64,000 nucleotides of DNA from Bacillus bingmayongensis (GTDB lineage: Bacteria > Bacillota > Bacilli > Bacillales > Bacillaceae_G), in contig NZ_JH921518.1 of assembly GCF_000299035.1 (NCBI RefSeq), positions 780,439 to 844,438 on the forward strand, in the 5' to 3' direction. This document shows positions 36,791 through 45,322 of this stretch, piece by piece. The notes beneath the pieces were generated by a model. The model did not search any database. It was not told the DNA's origin and saw nothing but the letters and a program-made list of their open reading frames with translations. A program made the position numbers and the translations under genes. Positions within the stretch are counted from its first letter, which is position 1. The number at the start of each line of letters is the position of its first letter.

Positions 36791-37798
36791 ATGTTTTTTA
36801 AAGATAAGAAAGTACTAATTATTGGTGGAACGGGTACCATCGGCCGAAGTTTATTGACCCATATTCTTGACGAAGACCCAAATGTTGTCAGGATTTTTAG
36901 TAGAGACGAGTATAAGCAATTCATGTTACAAAGCGAAATAGGGAGCAATAATCCAAAGCTTCGTTATTTAATTGGCGATATTCGAAATTACGACCGTGTG
37001 TACAGCGCGATGGAGGACATTGATTATGTGTTTCATGTTGCTGCGATGAAGCACGTTACCTTTTGTGAATACAATCCTTATGAGGCAGTATTGACTAATA
37101 TTGTTGGTACCCAAAATGTCATAAAAGCAGCTATTGCCCAAGATGTGAAAAAAGTTGTATTTACCAGCTCAGATAAAGCAATTTCGCCAACTAATAATTA
37201 CGGTGCTACAAAACTCACCGCCGAAAGACTCATTAGTTCTGCTGAATATTCGAAGGGTTCTAGTAATACAATCTTCTCGAGTGTAAGATTCGGCAATGTG
37301 ATGGGATCAAGAGGTTCGGTTATTCCTCTATTTGTGAATCAAATAAAGGAAAATAAAAAAATAACCGTTACAGACCTCAGTATGAGCCGATTTATGATGA
37401 CACTCAAACAGGCAACAACGCTGACAATCGAGGCTATGAAAATATCAACCGGCGGAGAAACATTCGTTTTAAAAATGCCTGTTATCTCTTTGAATGATCT
37501 TGCTTATGTTGTTATGGAAGAAGTTTCAAAAAAATATAATATACCTATCGATAAGCTCAAAATTGAAGAAATCGGCTTACGGCCGGGCGAAAAGAGATAT
37601 GAAGAATTGATGACTTATGATGAATCCATGTATGCATTAGAATTGCCAAATATGTTTATCATTCCGACATTCTTCAAAAAGAATCTAAATTATAAAAATA
37701 CAAAAAAAGCTACACCGGGAACTTATCAATCCGATAATCAAAAGCCCATTACAAAAGAAGAGCTTCGTCAATTAATACAAAGTGAAAAGTTGATATAA
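36791..37798 (+). CDS. UDP-GlcNAc dehydratase/epimerase of the PseB/CapD type
   Basis: 335 residues, extended SDR. The cofactor loop is GGTGTIGRSL (13-22), then FHVAAMKHVTFCEYNPYEAV (about 84-103). The catalytic region TSSDKAISPTNNYGATKLTAE carries YxxxK (about 137-141). RFGNVMGSRGSVIP and GLRPGEKRYEELM (about 258-270) are signatures of PseB/FlaA1/CapD enzymes. These make UDP-4-keto-6-deoxy-HexNAc for pseudaminic acid. In B. thuringiensis this step is done by two SDRs, Pen and Pal. This gene and the next may be that pair. TAGGAGG lies 13 bases before the ATG. Confidence 0.82.
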   Translation: MFFKDKKVLIIGGTGTIGRSLLTHILDEDPNVVRIFSRDEYKQFMLQSEIGSNNPKLRYLIGDIRNYDRVYSAMEDIDYVFHVAAMKHVTFCEYNPYEAVLTNIVGTQNVIKAAIAQDVKKVVFTSSDKAISPTNNYGATKLTAERLISSAEYSKGSSNTIFSSVRFGNVMGSRGSVIPLFVNQIKENKKITVTDLSMSRFMMTLKQATTLTIEAMKISTGGETFVLKMPVISLNDLAYVVMEEVSKKYNIPIDKLKIEEIGLRPGEKRYEELMTYDESMYALELPNMFIIPTFFKKNLNYKNTKKATPGTYQSDNQKPITKEELRQLIQSEKLI

Positions 37799-37815
37799 AA
37801 AGGAGGAGAATACAC

Positions 37816-38766
37816 ATGAACGTTTTAGTAACTGGAGGTACAGGTTTCATTGGGAGATGGGTCGTTAAAAGATTGCTGCAAGATAACCATCAAGTATGGA
37901 TACTCGATAATCTAGCAAATTCAAAAATTGCCAACATTGACGAGTTTTCAGGAATTTCAAACCTAAAAAAATTCATACTCGGAGATATTAAAGACGAACA
38001 ACTTCTGGATCACATATTTCAAACTCATCAATTCGATATTTGTTACCATCTTGCGGCAAGCATTAATGTTCAAGACAGTATTGACGATCCTAAAACAACA
38101 TTTGAAAATGATACAATCGGCACTTTCAACCTTCTAGAACAATGCCGTAAACATCATGTGAAGATGGTCTTTATGAGCACGTGCATGGTCTATGACCGCG
38201 CTTCTAATCCAAGTGGTATATCGGAAACAGATCCGATAAAACCCGCTTCTCCGTATGCAGGTGCAAAAATTGCTGCTGAAAATATGGTTCTTTCTTATTA
38301 CTATGCCTATGACTTGCCCGTTGTAGTTGTTCGGCCGTTTAATACGTACGGACCTTTTCAAAAAACAGGCGGCGAAGGTGGGGTTGTAGCTATTTTTATC
38401 AACAATAAATTAGATGGAAAACCACTCAGTATTTACGGAAATGGAACACAAACAAGGGATTTACTTTATGTAGAAGATTGTGCAGAATTTGTTGTTATGG
38501 CTGGATATTCGAAAAAGGCAAACGGCCACATCATCAATGCGGGAACTGGGAGAGATATTCCGATTAATGAATTAGCACTGCTCATCTCGGGTAATCCTTC
38601 AACTATTCAACATGTCCAACATATTCATCCTCAAAGTGAGATTCAAAAGCTGTTATGCAACTATTTGAAAGCTAAGGACTTACTGAATTGGAAACCTAAA
38701 ATAAGCCTTGAGGAAGGTATCAAAAAAACAGAAGAATGGATCAAATCAACTAAAAACAACATATAA
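37816..38766 (+). CDS. NAD-dependent epimerase/dehydratase (nucleotide sugar)
   Basis: 316 residues, extended SDR. GGTGFIGRWVVKRLL (7-21) binds NAD. YHLAASINVQDS (about 77-88) and STCMVYDRASNPSG (about 117-130) precede the catalytic SPYAGAKIAAEN with YxxxK (about 145-156). YGNGTQTRDLLYVEDCAEF (about 202-220) is typical of GalE/WbpP-type UDP-sugar enzymes. KAGGAGG-type ribosome site (AAAAGGAGGAG) is present. It lies between the PseB-like and PseC-like genes, so it probably acts on the same UDP-GlcNAc route, either as the partner dehydratase (compare Pen/Pal) or as a C-4/C-5 epimerase. Confidence 0.75.
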   Translation: MNVLVTGGTGFIGRWVVKRLLQDNHQVWILDNLANSKIANIDEFSGISNLKKFILGDIKDEQLLDHIFQTHQFDICYHLAASINVQDSIDDPKTTFENDTIGTFNLLEQCRKHHVKMVFMSTCMVYDRASNPSGISETDPIKPASPYAGAKIAAENMVLSYYYAYDLPVVVVRPFNTYGPFQKTGGEGGVVAIFINNKLDGKPLSIYGNGTQTRDLLYVEDCAEFVVMAGYSKKANGHIINAGTGRDIPINELALLISGNPSTIQHVQHIHPQSEIQKLLCNYLKAKDLLNWKPKISLEEGIKKTEEWIKSTKNNI

Positions 38767-38781
38767 GGAGTATTGAGGAGC

Positions 38782-39981
38782 ATGAAGCATTGTTTAGCAA
38801 TTCATGGAGGAATACCTATACGAGAGCACTATTTGCCATATGGGAAACAATTCATTGACGAAGATGATATTCAGGCAGTAATAAACGTTTTAAAAGGTGA
38901 TTTTATTACAACGGGTCCAATGATAAAACATTTTGAAGAACAGGTAGCAACTTATGTGGGTGCGAAATATGCCGTTGCATTCTCAAGTGGAACGGCAGCC
39001 CTGCATGGAGCTTGTTTTGCTGCGGGGATATCCGATGGTGATGAAGTCATTACGACACCAATGACATTCGTGGCCAGTGCCAACTGTATCCTTTATCAAG
39101 GAGGAGTTCCGGTATTTGCGGATATTAAATGCGATACTTACAATATTGATCCTGAGTCAATAAAAGACAAGATTACAACTAAAACAAAGGCGATTATACC
39201 TGTTCATTTTACAGGACAGCCCGCTGAACTTGATAAAATTCTTAAGATTGCTCAAGAATACAACTTAATCATAATAGAAGATGCTGCCCATGCGTTAGGG
39301 GCTACGTATAAAAATAAAAAAATCGGTTCGATTGGCGATATGACCATGTTCAGCTTTCATCCCGTCAAACATATTACAACAGGCGAGGGTGGAATCATTA
39401 CAACAAATGATGAAGAGTATTATCAAAAACTTCTCCAGTTCCGCACACATGGAATTACTCGTGATCTTGACAAATTAATTGATAATCACGGTCCTTGGTA
39501 CTATGAAATGCAATTTCTTGGCTATAATTATCGGATGACAGATATCCAAGCAGCTCTTGGTCTATCCCAACTGCAAAAATTAGATTCTTTTATTTCCAAA
39601 AGGAAAAAGTATGTGGCGTTGTATCATGCGGAACTAAAAGAGTTGCCTGAAATTATTCTTCCAAAGCAATTAAATCATATTGATTCGAGTTGGCATTTAT
39701 ATGTAATTCGATTAAATTTACCGATGCTAAAAGTTAACAGAAAAGAAATCTTTCAAGCATTGCAGAAAGAAAATATCGGTGTCAATGTTCATTATATTCC
39801 GGTGCACACACAACCATTTTACAGACAAATGGGATATACGTTAGGAATTTGCCCTCATACAGAAAGGATATATGAAGAGCTAATCACATTGCCGTTGTAT
39901 TCTGGGATGACCGAAAAGGATGCAAAGGATGTTATCAAAGCTGTAAAAAAAGTAGTGAACTATTACTCAAAACTTAAATAA
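38782..39981 (+). CDS. spsC: PLP aminotransferase, PseC/SpsC type (DegT/DnrJ family)
   Basis: 399 residues from the ATG at 38782; AAGGAG lies 11 bases upstream. It transfers an amino group to C-4 of the UDP-4-keto-6-deoxy sugar. Motifs: FSSGTAALHGA (about 64-74), IEDAAHALGATYKN (about 170-183), the PLP lysine in MFSFHPVKHITTGEGG (about 192-207, K198-199 region), and FLGYNYRMTDIQAALG (about 249-264). These fit UDP-4-amino-4,6-dideoxy-AltNAc transaminases. It is the third gene in the B. subtilis sps order as well. Confidence 0.87.
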   Translation: MKHCLAIHGGIPIREHYLPYGKQFIDEDDIQAVINVLKGDFITTGPMIKHFEEQVATYVGAKYAVAFSSGTAALHGACFAAGISDGDEVITTPMTFVASANCILYQGGVPVFADIKCDTYNIDPESIKDKITTKTKAIIPVHFTGQPAELDKILKIAQEYNLIIIEDAAHALGATYKNKKIGSIGDMTMFSFHPVKHITTGEGGIITTNDEEYYQKLLQFRTHGITRDLDKLIDNHGPWYYEMQFLGYNYRMTDIQAALGLSQLQKLDSFISKRKKYVALYHAELKELPEIILPKQLNHIDSSWHLYVIRLNLPMLKVNRKEIFQALQKENIGVNVHYIPVHTQPFYRQMGYTLGICPHTERIYEELITLPLYSGMTEKDAKDVIKAVKKVVNYYSKLK

Positions 39982-39996
39982 TTAAGGGGGAATAGT

Positions 39997-40980
39997 ATGA
40001 AAGAAACAAAGAAAAATACTTCACTAAGATTTGTCGCCAATAAAGAAATAAAAGAAGGTGAAATCATCACAATTGAAAAAATCAGTTGTAAAAAATGTAA
40101 AAATGCTAAAGCTCTCATACCTCTAAAAGCAAAAGAGCTACTATCCCAGATTGCGAGAACGACGATACAGGCAAATGAACCTATAACATTAGAAGATATC
40201 GAAAAACCTAAAATTACCATAGCTGTCATCTGTCGACTGAAATCGACTCGCTTACCCAAAAAAGCACTGCTACCTATAAATGGGATTCCTTCAATTGAAC
40301 GCTGCCTTTTAAATTGTCTGGCAATCCCTGAAGCCGACCAGGTGGTTTTAGCTACTTCCCATCTTCCTGAGGATGATCCGCTTGAAAAATTTACAATGGA
40401 CGGAAGAGTAAAAATCGTAAGAGGCGATCCGGACAATGTTGCCGAACGGATGCTCCAAGCAGCCGAATTGACGAATGCGAATATTATTATTCGCATAACA
40501 GGAGATGACCCAGCTGTTTCACCTGAAATCACCAGCTATTTAATTCAACAACACTTAAAAAGCGGAGCAGATTTCACCCAAGCAAAAACAAGTCCAATGG
40601 GAGTTGCAAGTAATGTAATAACCGTCGAAGCGCTCCGTCGCCTTACGAACTATCCAAAACCATTAACCCATACTGAATACCTTTCTTTTTATTTTATCAA
40701 TAATCCTTCGCTTTTCTCTATAAATAACGTTGAGTTGCCAACAGAATTTGACTATCCTTCCTGGCGTTTAACATTAGACGAACCCAAAGATTTAGAAATG
40801 TTTGAAGAACTATACAAAAATCTTAATGTGAAAAGGAAACCCTTATTCTTTCAACAATTAAAAGAATATATAGTTAATAATCCAAAAATTACTCAAATCA
40901 ATAAAGATATATCTGTAAAGTGGATTGACCAAAAGTCATTAGTTGAGGAAATAAACCAGGCAACTTTACTTGAATCATAA
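39997..40980 (+). CDS. spsF: SAF domain fused to a CMP-sugar cytidylyltransferase (SpsF/PseF type)
   Basis: 327 residues. Residues about 8-72 look like a SAF domain (LRFVANKEIKEGEIITIEKI, then ARTTIQANEPITLEDIEKP), as at the C-terminus of NeuB/PseI. Residues 75-290 are a cytidylyltransferase: VICRLKSTRLPKKALLPING (about 77-96), QVVLATSHLPEDD, IVRGDPDNVAERML (about 130-143) and IIIRITGDDPAVSP (about 152-165). It should activate the nonulosonic acid as a CMP-sugar. AAGGGGGAAT precedes the ATG. The domain fusion may link synthase and activating enzyme. Confidence 0.82.
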   Translation: MKETKKNTSLRFVANKEIKEGEIITIEKISCKKCKNAKALIPLKAKELLSQIARTTIQANEPITLEDIEKPKITIAVICRLKSTRLPKKALLPINGIPSIERCLLNCLAIPEADQVVLATSHLPEDDPLEKFTMDGRVKIVRGDPDNVAERMLQAAELTNANIIIRITGDDPAVSPEITSYLIQQHLKSGADFTQAKTSPMGVASNVITVEALRRLTNYPKPLTHTEYLSFYFINNPSLFSINNVELPTEFDYPSWRLTLDEPKDLEMFEELYKNLNVKRKPLFFQQLKEYIVNNPKITQINKDISVKWIDQKSLVEEINQATLLES

Positions 40981-41010
40981 ATCTAGTGTGTAATTATAGG
41001 AGTCGTGAAT

Positions 41011-41952
41011 ATGACCAATTTTAAAAAAAATAATTATGTATCTAAATTAACATTAGGAACTGCCCAATTGGGGAATCATTACGGAATCGCAAATAAAACT
41101 GGAATGCCAACAAGGGAAAAAAGTTTGGAGATAATTGATTATGCAATTTGTCATGGAGTCGATTCGTTAGATACTGCATCAGGATATGGTGATTCTGAAG
41201 TATTAATCGGGGAGTATATAGAAAGCCAAAAGTTTGAAAACACTGAAAAAACACCTTCTGTCATTACTAAAATACCTTCTGTACATTCAAACAGTCTCCT
41301 AACTTTTGATGAACGCTATCAATTTATGGAGAAAACTATTTCAGATTCATTAGCTAGACTCAGACTTTCACAACTTGATAGTTGTTTGTTGCATGATCCC
41401 TTAGACATAATTGCTCATCATGGAGAAGTCGTTCAACATCTCATTAAATTCAAGAAAAATCACCTTGTAAAGAAAATCGGTGTGTCTGTTTACGAACCCA
41501 AAGAAATCGAGACTGTAATCGAATTGGATTGTTTTGATGTCATTCAAGTACCTATTAATATATTTGATCAACGTTTGATAAAAACAGGTTTATTAAAGAA
41601 ATTATGTGCATCTAATATCGAAATATACGGAAGAAGTATCTATCTGCAAGGACTATTACTCATGTCCCCAAGTGAACTGCCAGATCATTTAAAAGATGCT
41701 AAAATACCTTTGAATAAATTAGAAATATTAGCCAAAGATTTACGATTAAGTGTAATGGAAATGGCAATGTTGTATATCAGAGATCTTCCAGAGATATTAA
41801 AAATAATTATTGGTTGCGAAACTATGGAGCAATTAAAACACAATCTTCAAATTATAAATTTACCGCCATTAACAGAAAGTATTGTGAATGAAATACAAGA
41901 TGTCTTTCAAGATTTACCCAACAAAATAATTGATCCAAGAAAATGGAGTTAG
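41011..41952 (+). CDS. Aldo/keto reductase family protein
   Basis: 313 residues from the ATG at 41011 (TAGGAG eight bases upstream). Barrel motifs: LTLGTAQLGNHYG near the start, SLDTASGYGDSEVLIGE (about 49-65) with the catalytic Asp and Tyr, SCLLHDP in the middle, and IGVSVYEPKE (about 152-161). The catalytic Lys region reads VITKIPS. AKR genes recur in sps-type loci of Bacillus. In this position it could reduce a keto-sugar intermediate or a CMP-sugar. No exact substrate can be read. Its stop lies eight bases before the next gene. Confidence 0.75.
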   Translation: MTNFKKNNYVSKLTLGTAQLGNHYGIANKTGMPTREKSLEIIDYAICHGVDSLDTASGYGDSEVLIGEYIESQKFENTEKTPSVITKIPSVHSNSLLTFDERYQFMEKTISDSLARLRLSQLDSCLLHDPLDIIAHHGEVVQHLIKFKKNHLVKKIGVSVYEPKEIETVIELDCFDVIQVPINIFDQRLIKTGLLKKLCASNIEIYGRSIYLQGLLLMSPSELPDHLKDAKIPLNKLEILAKDLRLSVMEMAMLYIRDLPEILKIIIGCETMEQLKHNLQIINLPPLTESIVNEIQDVFQDLPNKIIDPRKWS

Positions 41953-41959
41953 ATCATTT

Positions 41960-42751
41960 ATGAATACAAATAATCTTTTTGACTTAACGGGAAAAGTAGT
42001 TGTTGTGACAGGAGGCGCAGGCTATTTAGGTCAAGCAATTTCAGAAGGGATAGCCGAGGCTGGTGCTACCGTTTACATTGTTAGTTCAAATGAGGAGAAA
42101 TGTAAAGTACTCAGTGAAGAATTATCAAAAAAAAATAGAACAAAATGCAAGAGCGGTTATTTAAATATTCAAGATGAGCTGACAATACAGGACTGCTTTT
42201 CTAAAATCATAGAGGAAAATGGAAAAATTGATGTACTCATAAATAATGCTTCTTTCAGCGCTCTTGGGAATGCTGAATCTATGACAGAGTCTAATTGGCT
42301 AAAAGGTTTTGATGGCACAATTAATGGAGTTTTTCGATGTACAAAGGCCGTCTTACCAATCATGATTGACCAAAAAGGTGGGAGCATTATTAACGTATCT
42401 TCCATGTATGGAATTGTTTCCCCAAATCCAGAGATTTATGGAAATAGCGGTTTAAATAATCCGCCAAACTACGGAGCTGGAAAAGCGGCAATTAACCAAT
42501 TCACTCGTTATGTGGCATGTCACTATGGAAAATATGGAATTAGGACAAATTCAGTTTCACCTGGACCGTTTCCTAATGAGGAGATTCAAAAAAACACATC
42601 GTTTATTGAACATTTAAAAAACAAAAATCCACTTGGACGAATCGGGAAACCAGAAGATTTAAAAGGAGTTATGGTTTTTTTGGCTTCCTCCGCTTCTAGC
42701 TATATTACCGGAGAAAACATTTGTATAGATGGTGGATGGACGGCTTGGTAG
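41960..42751 (+). CDS. SDR oxidoreductase, PtmA-like
   Basis: 263 residues from the ATG at 41960; GGAG lies 11 bases upstream. Classical SDR: VVVTGGAGYLGQAISEGIAE (about 13-32), INNASF (about 95-100), NVSSMYGIVSP with the catalytic Ser, then PNYGAGKAAINQF with YxxxK (about 169-181). CIDGGWTAW ends the protein. It resembles PtmA-type SDRs in legionaminic/pseudaminic loci. It may oxidise or reduce the nonulosonic acid or a precursor. A 200-base gap separates it from pseH, so a new transcription unit may start there. Confidence 0.75.
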   Translation: MNTNNLFDLTGKVVVVTGGAGYLGQAISEGIAEAGATVYIVSSNEEKCKVLSEELSKKNRTKCKSGYLNIQDELTIQDCFSKIIEENGKIDVLINNASFSALGNAESMTESNWLKGFDGTINGVFRCTKAVLPIMIDQKGGSIINVSSMYGIVSPNPEIYGNSGLNNPPNYGAGKAAINQFTRYVACHYGKYGIRTNSVSPGPFPNEEIQKNTSFIEHLKNKNPLGRIGKPEDLKGVMVFLASSASSYITGENICIDGGWTAW

Positions 42752-42949
42752 AGACCAATTATAGATAACCTATAAAGTAAGACATTATCGCAATAAGATT
42801 TCCTAATTTTAAAAATACTGTTATGTTTATAATCTTTCTCACTTGACGATGTACTACGTTTATCACAAAAAAAGACAGAAAAGTTTTATATTAACTACCA
42901 TGTTGAACAAAACATTTAATAACAATTTATAAGGAGGGTAGAGTATCTT
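42752..42949. other. Intergenic gap before pseH
   Basis: About 200 AT-rich bases, the longest gap in the spsA-pseI series. It may hold an internal promoter; no terminator is obvious. Confidence 0.3.
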
Positions 42950-43504
42950 ATGAATGTTTGTTTAAGAAAAATAGAAGAAAAAGATTTGGAAATGATTATG
43001 AATTGGCGGACGTTACCTGAAGTAACAAAATACATGTATACAGACCCTATACTTACTTTAGAAGATCAAATAAAATGGTACAAAAAAATCATGGCATCTG
43101 ATGCGGAAAAATACTGGATTATAAGATTAGAAGATGGTACAGATGTAGGGGTACTAAGCCTTAATAATATTGATATAAAAAATAAGCATTGTTCGTGGGG
43201 ATATTATATTGCTGATATAACTGCTAGAGGGAAAGGGCTAGGCAGAATTTTAGAATGTAATATATATGATTATGTATTTTTTAAAATGAATTTAAATAAA
43301 TTATGGGGTGAAGTATTTGAATTCAACGAGAAAGTGATAAAAATACATGAAAGATTTGGTTCAAGAATTGAAGGGAAATTTAGAGAACATATACACAAGA
43401 ATGGAGAATTTTACGATGTTGTACGTGTGGCAATTACTAAAAAGGAATGGAAAAAAATCAAATCTACTTATGAATATGATTTATTAAATATAATGGAATA
43501 TTAG
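42950..43504 (+). CDS. pseH: GNAT N-acetyltransferase, PseH type
   Basis: 184 residues. AAGGAGGG is upstream. It acetylates the 4-amino group of UDP-4-amino-4,6-dideoxy-AltNAc with acetyl-CoA. MIMNWRTLPEVTKYMYTD (about 14-31) is a hallmark of PseH. HCSWGYYIADITARGKGLGR (about 79-98) holds the acetyl-CoA loop, and EVFEFNEKVIKIHERFG lies near 120-136. Base composition is more AT-rich than in the genes at 37-41 kb, which suggests a mosaic operon. Confidence 0.85.
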   Translation: MNVCLRKIEEKDLEMIMNWRTLPEVTKYMYTDPILTLEDQIKWYKKIMASDAEKYWIIRLEDGTDVGVLSLNNIDIKNKHCSWGYYIADITARGKGLGRILECNIYDYVFFKMNLNKLWGEVFEFNEKVIKIHERFGSRIEGKFREHIHKNGEFYDVVRVAITKKEWKKIKSTYEYDLLNIMEY

Positions 43505-43625
43505 AGTACACAATTCTAGATATTTTATTACTCACCTTTAATATAAGTGGAATGACTAATAATACTAACAAATATAAATACAGGTATTTATATAATCTAT
43601 TAATTTTATTTTAGGAATGGATATT
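43505..43625. other. Short gap before pseG
   Basis: AT-rich, no ORF. TTAGGAATGG at its right end serves as ribosome site for the ATG at 43626. Confidence 0.3.
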
Positions 43626-44711
43626 ATGAAAATAGTATTTCGAGTTGATTCTTCAAGGCAAATAGGTACGGGACATATCATACGCTGTTTAACTTTAGCT
43701 GGAGAATTAAAAAATTGTGGACATCAGGTAATTTTTATATCCAGAGAACTAGAGGGCCATATGTGTAACTTTATAAAAGATCAAGGATATACAGTGTATA
43801 CGTTACCCAAGATGGTTCTGGTAAGAAATAATTGCGATACCACGCATGCCCAATGGCTTCAAACTAGTTGGGAAATAGATGCCCAGCAAACAATAGATAT
43901 TATAAAAAGGAACTTAAACCATGTTGATTGGATAATTGTAGACCATTATGCTTTAGACAAAAAGTGGGAAGAAAAATTGAAAGAGTTCACACAATATATA
44001 ATGGTTATAGATGATTTAGCAGATAGATCACATATATGTAATCTGCTATTAGATCAAAATTATTATAAAAATATGGAGCAAAGGTATAAAGGACTAATCC
44101 CAAACCATTGTATAAAACTTTTAGGTACCCGATATGCATTACTAAGACCAGAATTTCTAAAAGAACGGAAAAATTTGAGAAAAAGGGATAGCTTCCTTAA
44201 AACAATATTTATATTTTTTGGCGGGAGTGATTCCACCAATGAGACCTATAAAGCAATCAAGGCTCTAGAAAAAATTGATTGTAAACAACTTCGTATTGAT
44301 GTAGTTGTTGGTCAATCAAATCCTCAAAAAGGGATTATACAGGATTTATGTAGAAAGCATTCGAATATGAACTTCCATTGCCAAATTAATTATATGTCTA
44401 GATTAATGAGCGAAGCAGACTTAGCCATATGTGCTGGGGGTTCAACGACTTGGGAGAGATATTGTTTAGGCTTACCTGCAATATTGGTTTCAGTAGCGCA
44501 TAATCAGGTTGAAATATGTGAAACAGTAGGAAGTTTAGGTGTTGATTTTTATATCGGGAAATCAGAAGAAGTTCATGAGAAGGATATTAGTAATGCCATT
44601 GAGATTGTTAAGAGCGGAAACTTTGATTTAGAGAAATCCTCTAGAAAAGCACTAAAAATTGTGGACGGTTTTGGGAAAACACGTGTAGTATCAGAGGTTT
44701 TACAATATTAA
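43626..44711 (+). CDS. pseG: UDP-sugar hydrolase, PseG type
   Basis: 361 residues from the ATG at 43626, chosen for the AGGA spacing; an ATG at 43617 is alternative. PseG removes UDP from UDP-2,4-diacetamido-2,4,6-trideoxy-AltNAc. The N-terminal RVDSSRQIGTGHIIRCLTLA (4-23) with GxGHxxR is diagnostic. VDHYALDKKWE (about 115-125) and MVIDDLADRSHICNLLLDQN (about 136-155) follow. The C-terminal ICAGGSTTWERYCLGLPAI (about 277-295) is the UDP-binding part. Related to B. subtilis SpsG. Confidence 0.9.
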   Translation: MKIVFRVDSSRQIGTGHIIRCLTLAGELKNCGHQVIFISRELEGHMCNFIKDQGYTVYTLPKMVLVRNNCDTTHAQWLQTSWEIDAQQTIDIIKRNLNHVDWIIVDHYALDKKWEEKLKEFTQYIMVIDDLADRSHICNLLLDQNYYKNMEQRYKGLIPNHCIKLLGTRYALLRPEFLKERKNLRKRDSFLKTIFIFFGGSDSTNETYKAIKALEKIDCKQLRIDVVVGQSNPQKGIIQDLCRKHSNMNFHCQINYMSRLMSEADLAICAGGSTTWERYCLGLPAILVSVAHNQVEICETVGSLGVDFYIGKSEEVHEKDISNAIEIVKSGNFDLEKSSRKALKIVDGFGKTRVVSEVLQY

Positions 44712-44728
44712 ATGTTAAGGGGGATATT

Positions 44729-45307
44729 ATGAATATTCTGTTATTAGGATCTAACTGTAATAATATATACAGTTTTCTTAAATCATCTGGAAATCGTGTT
44801 GTTTTGTATGAGAATAGACTAGACATTCATTCACCTATTCTTATTAATATTGACTTTATTATCAGCTATGGATACAAATATATGATTCCTCCTTCCATTA
44901 TTGAAAAATTTAATAACAAAATTATAAATTTGCATATATCTTATCTTCCTTGGAATAAGGGTGCTGATCCAAATTTATGGAGTTTTCTTGAAGATACACC
45001 TAAAGGGATTACAATTCATTATATAAATAACAGCTTAGATACGGGAGATATTATCGCTCAATTGGAAGTTCCCTACAAAGAAAATGATACATTAAAAACC
45101 TTCTACGATAGACTATGCCAAGAAATAGAACAACTTTTCATTGAAAATTGGAAATTCATTTGTTCTGGAAAAGTTATGAGGAAACCGCAACCTTCTGGCG
45201 GTAGTTATCATAGATTAAAAGATAAAAAAAAATATTTGCATTTACTTACTGATGGATGGAATACCTCAGTAAAAGATATAATCGGTAAAGCAAAAATGAA
45301 TGGTTAA
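44729..45307 (+). CDS. Formyltransferase-family protein in the nonulosonate operon
   Basis: 192 residues. The fold is that of 10-formyl-tetrahydrofolate-dependent transferases. The catalytic Asn-His-Asp triad is visible: N67 and H69 in INLHISYLPWNKGADPN and the Asp in NSLDTGDIIAQ (about 101-111). AAGGGGG precedes the ATG. It sits between PseG and PseI, so an amino group on the Pse precursor or product is the likely acceptor. That would give an N-formylated sugar in place of, or beside, N-acetyl. Length is close to the catalytic domain alone, without a C-terminal extension. Confidence 0.8.
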   Translation: MNILLLGSNCNNIYSFLKSSGNRVVLYENRLDIHSPILINIDFIISYGYKYMIPPSIIEKFNNKIINLHISYLPWNKGADPNLWSFLEDTPKGITIHYINNSLDTGDIIAQLEVPYKENDTLKTFYDRLCQEIEQLFIENWKFICSGKVMRKPQPSGGSYHRLKDKKKYLHLLTDGWNTSVKDIIGKAKMNG

Positions 45308-45322
45308 AAAGGAGAAGATAAA

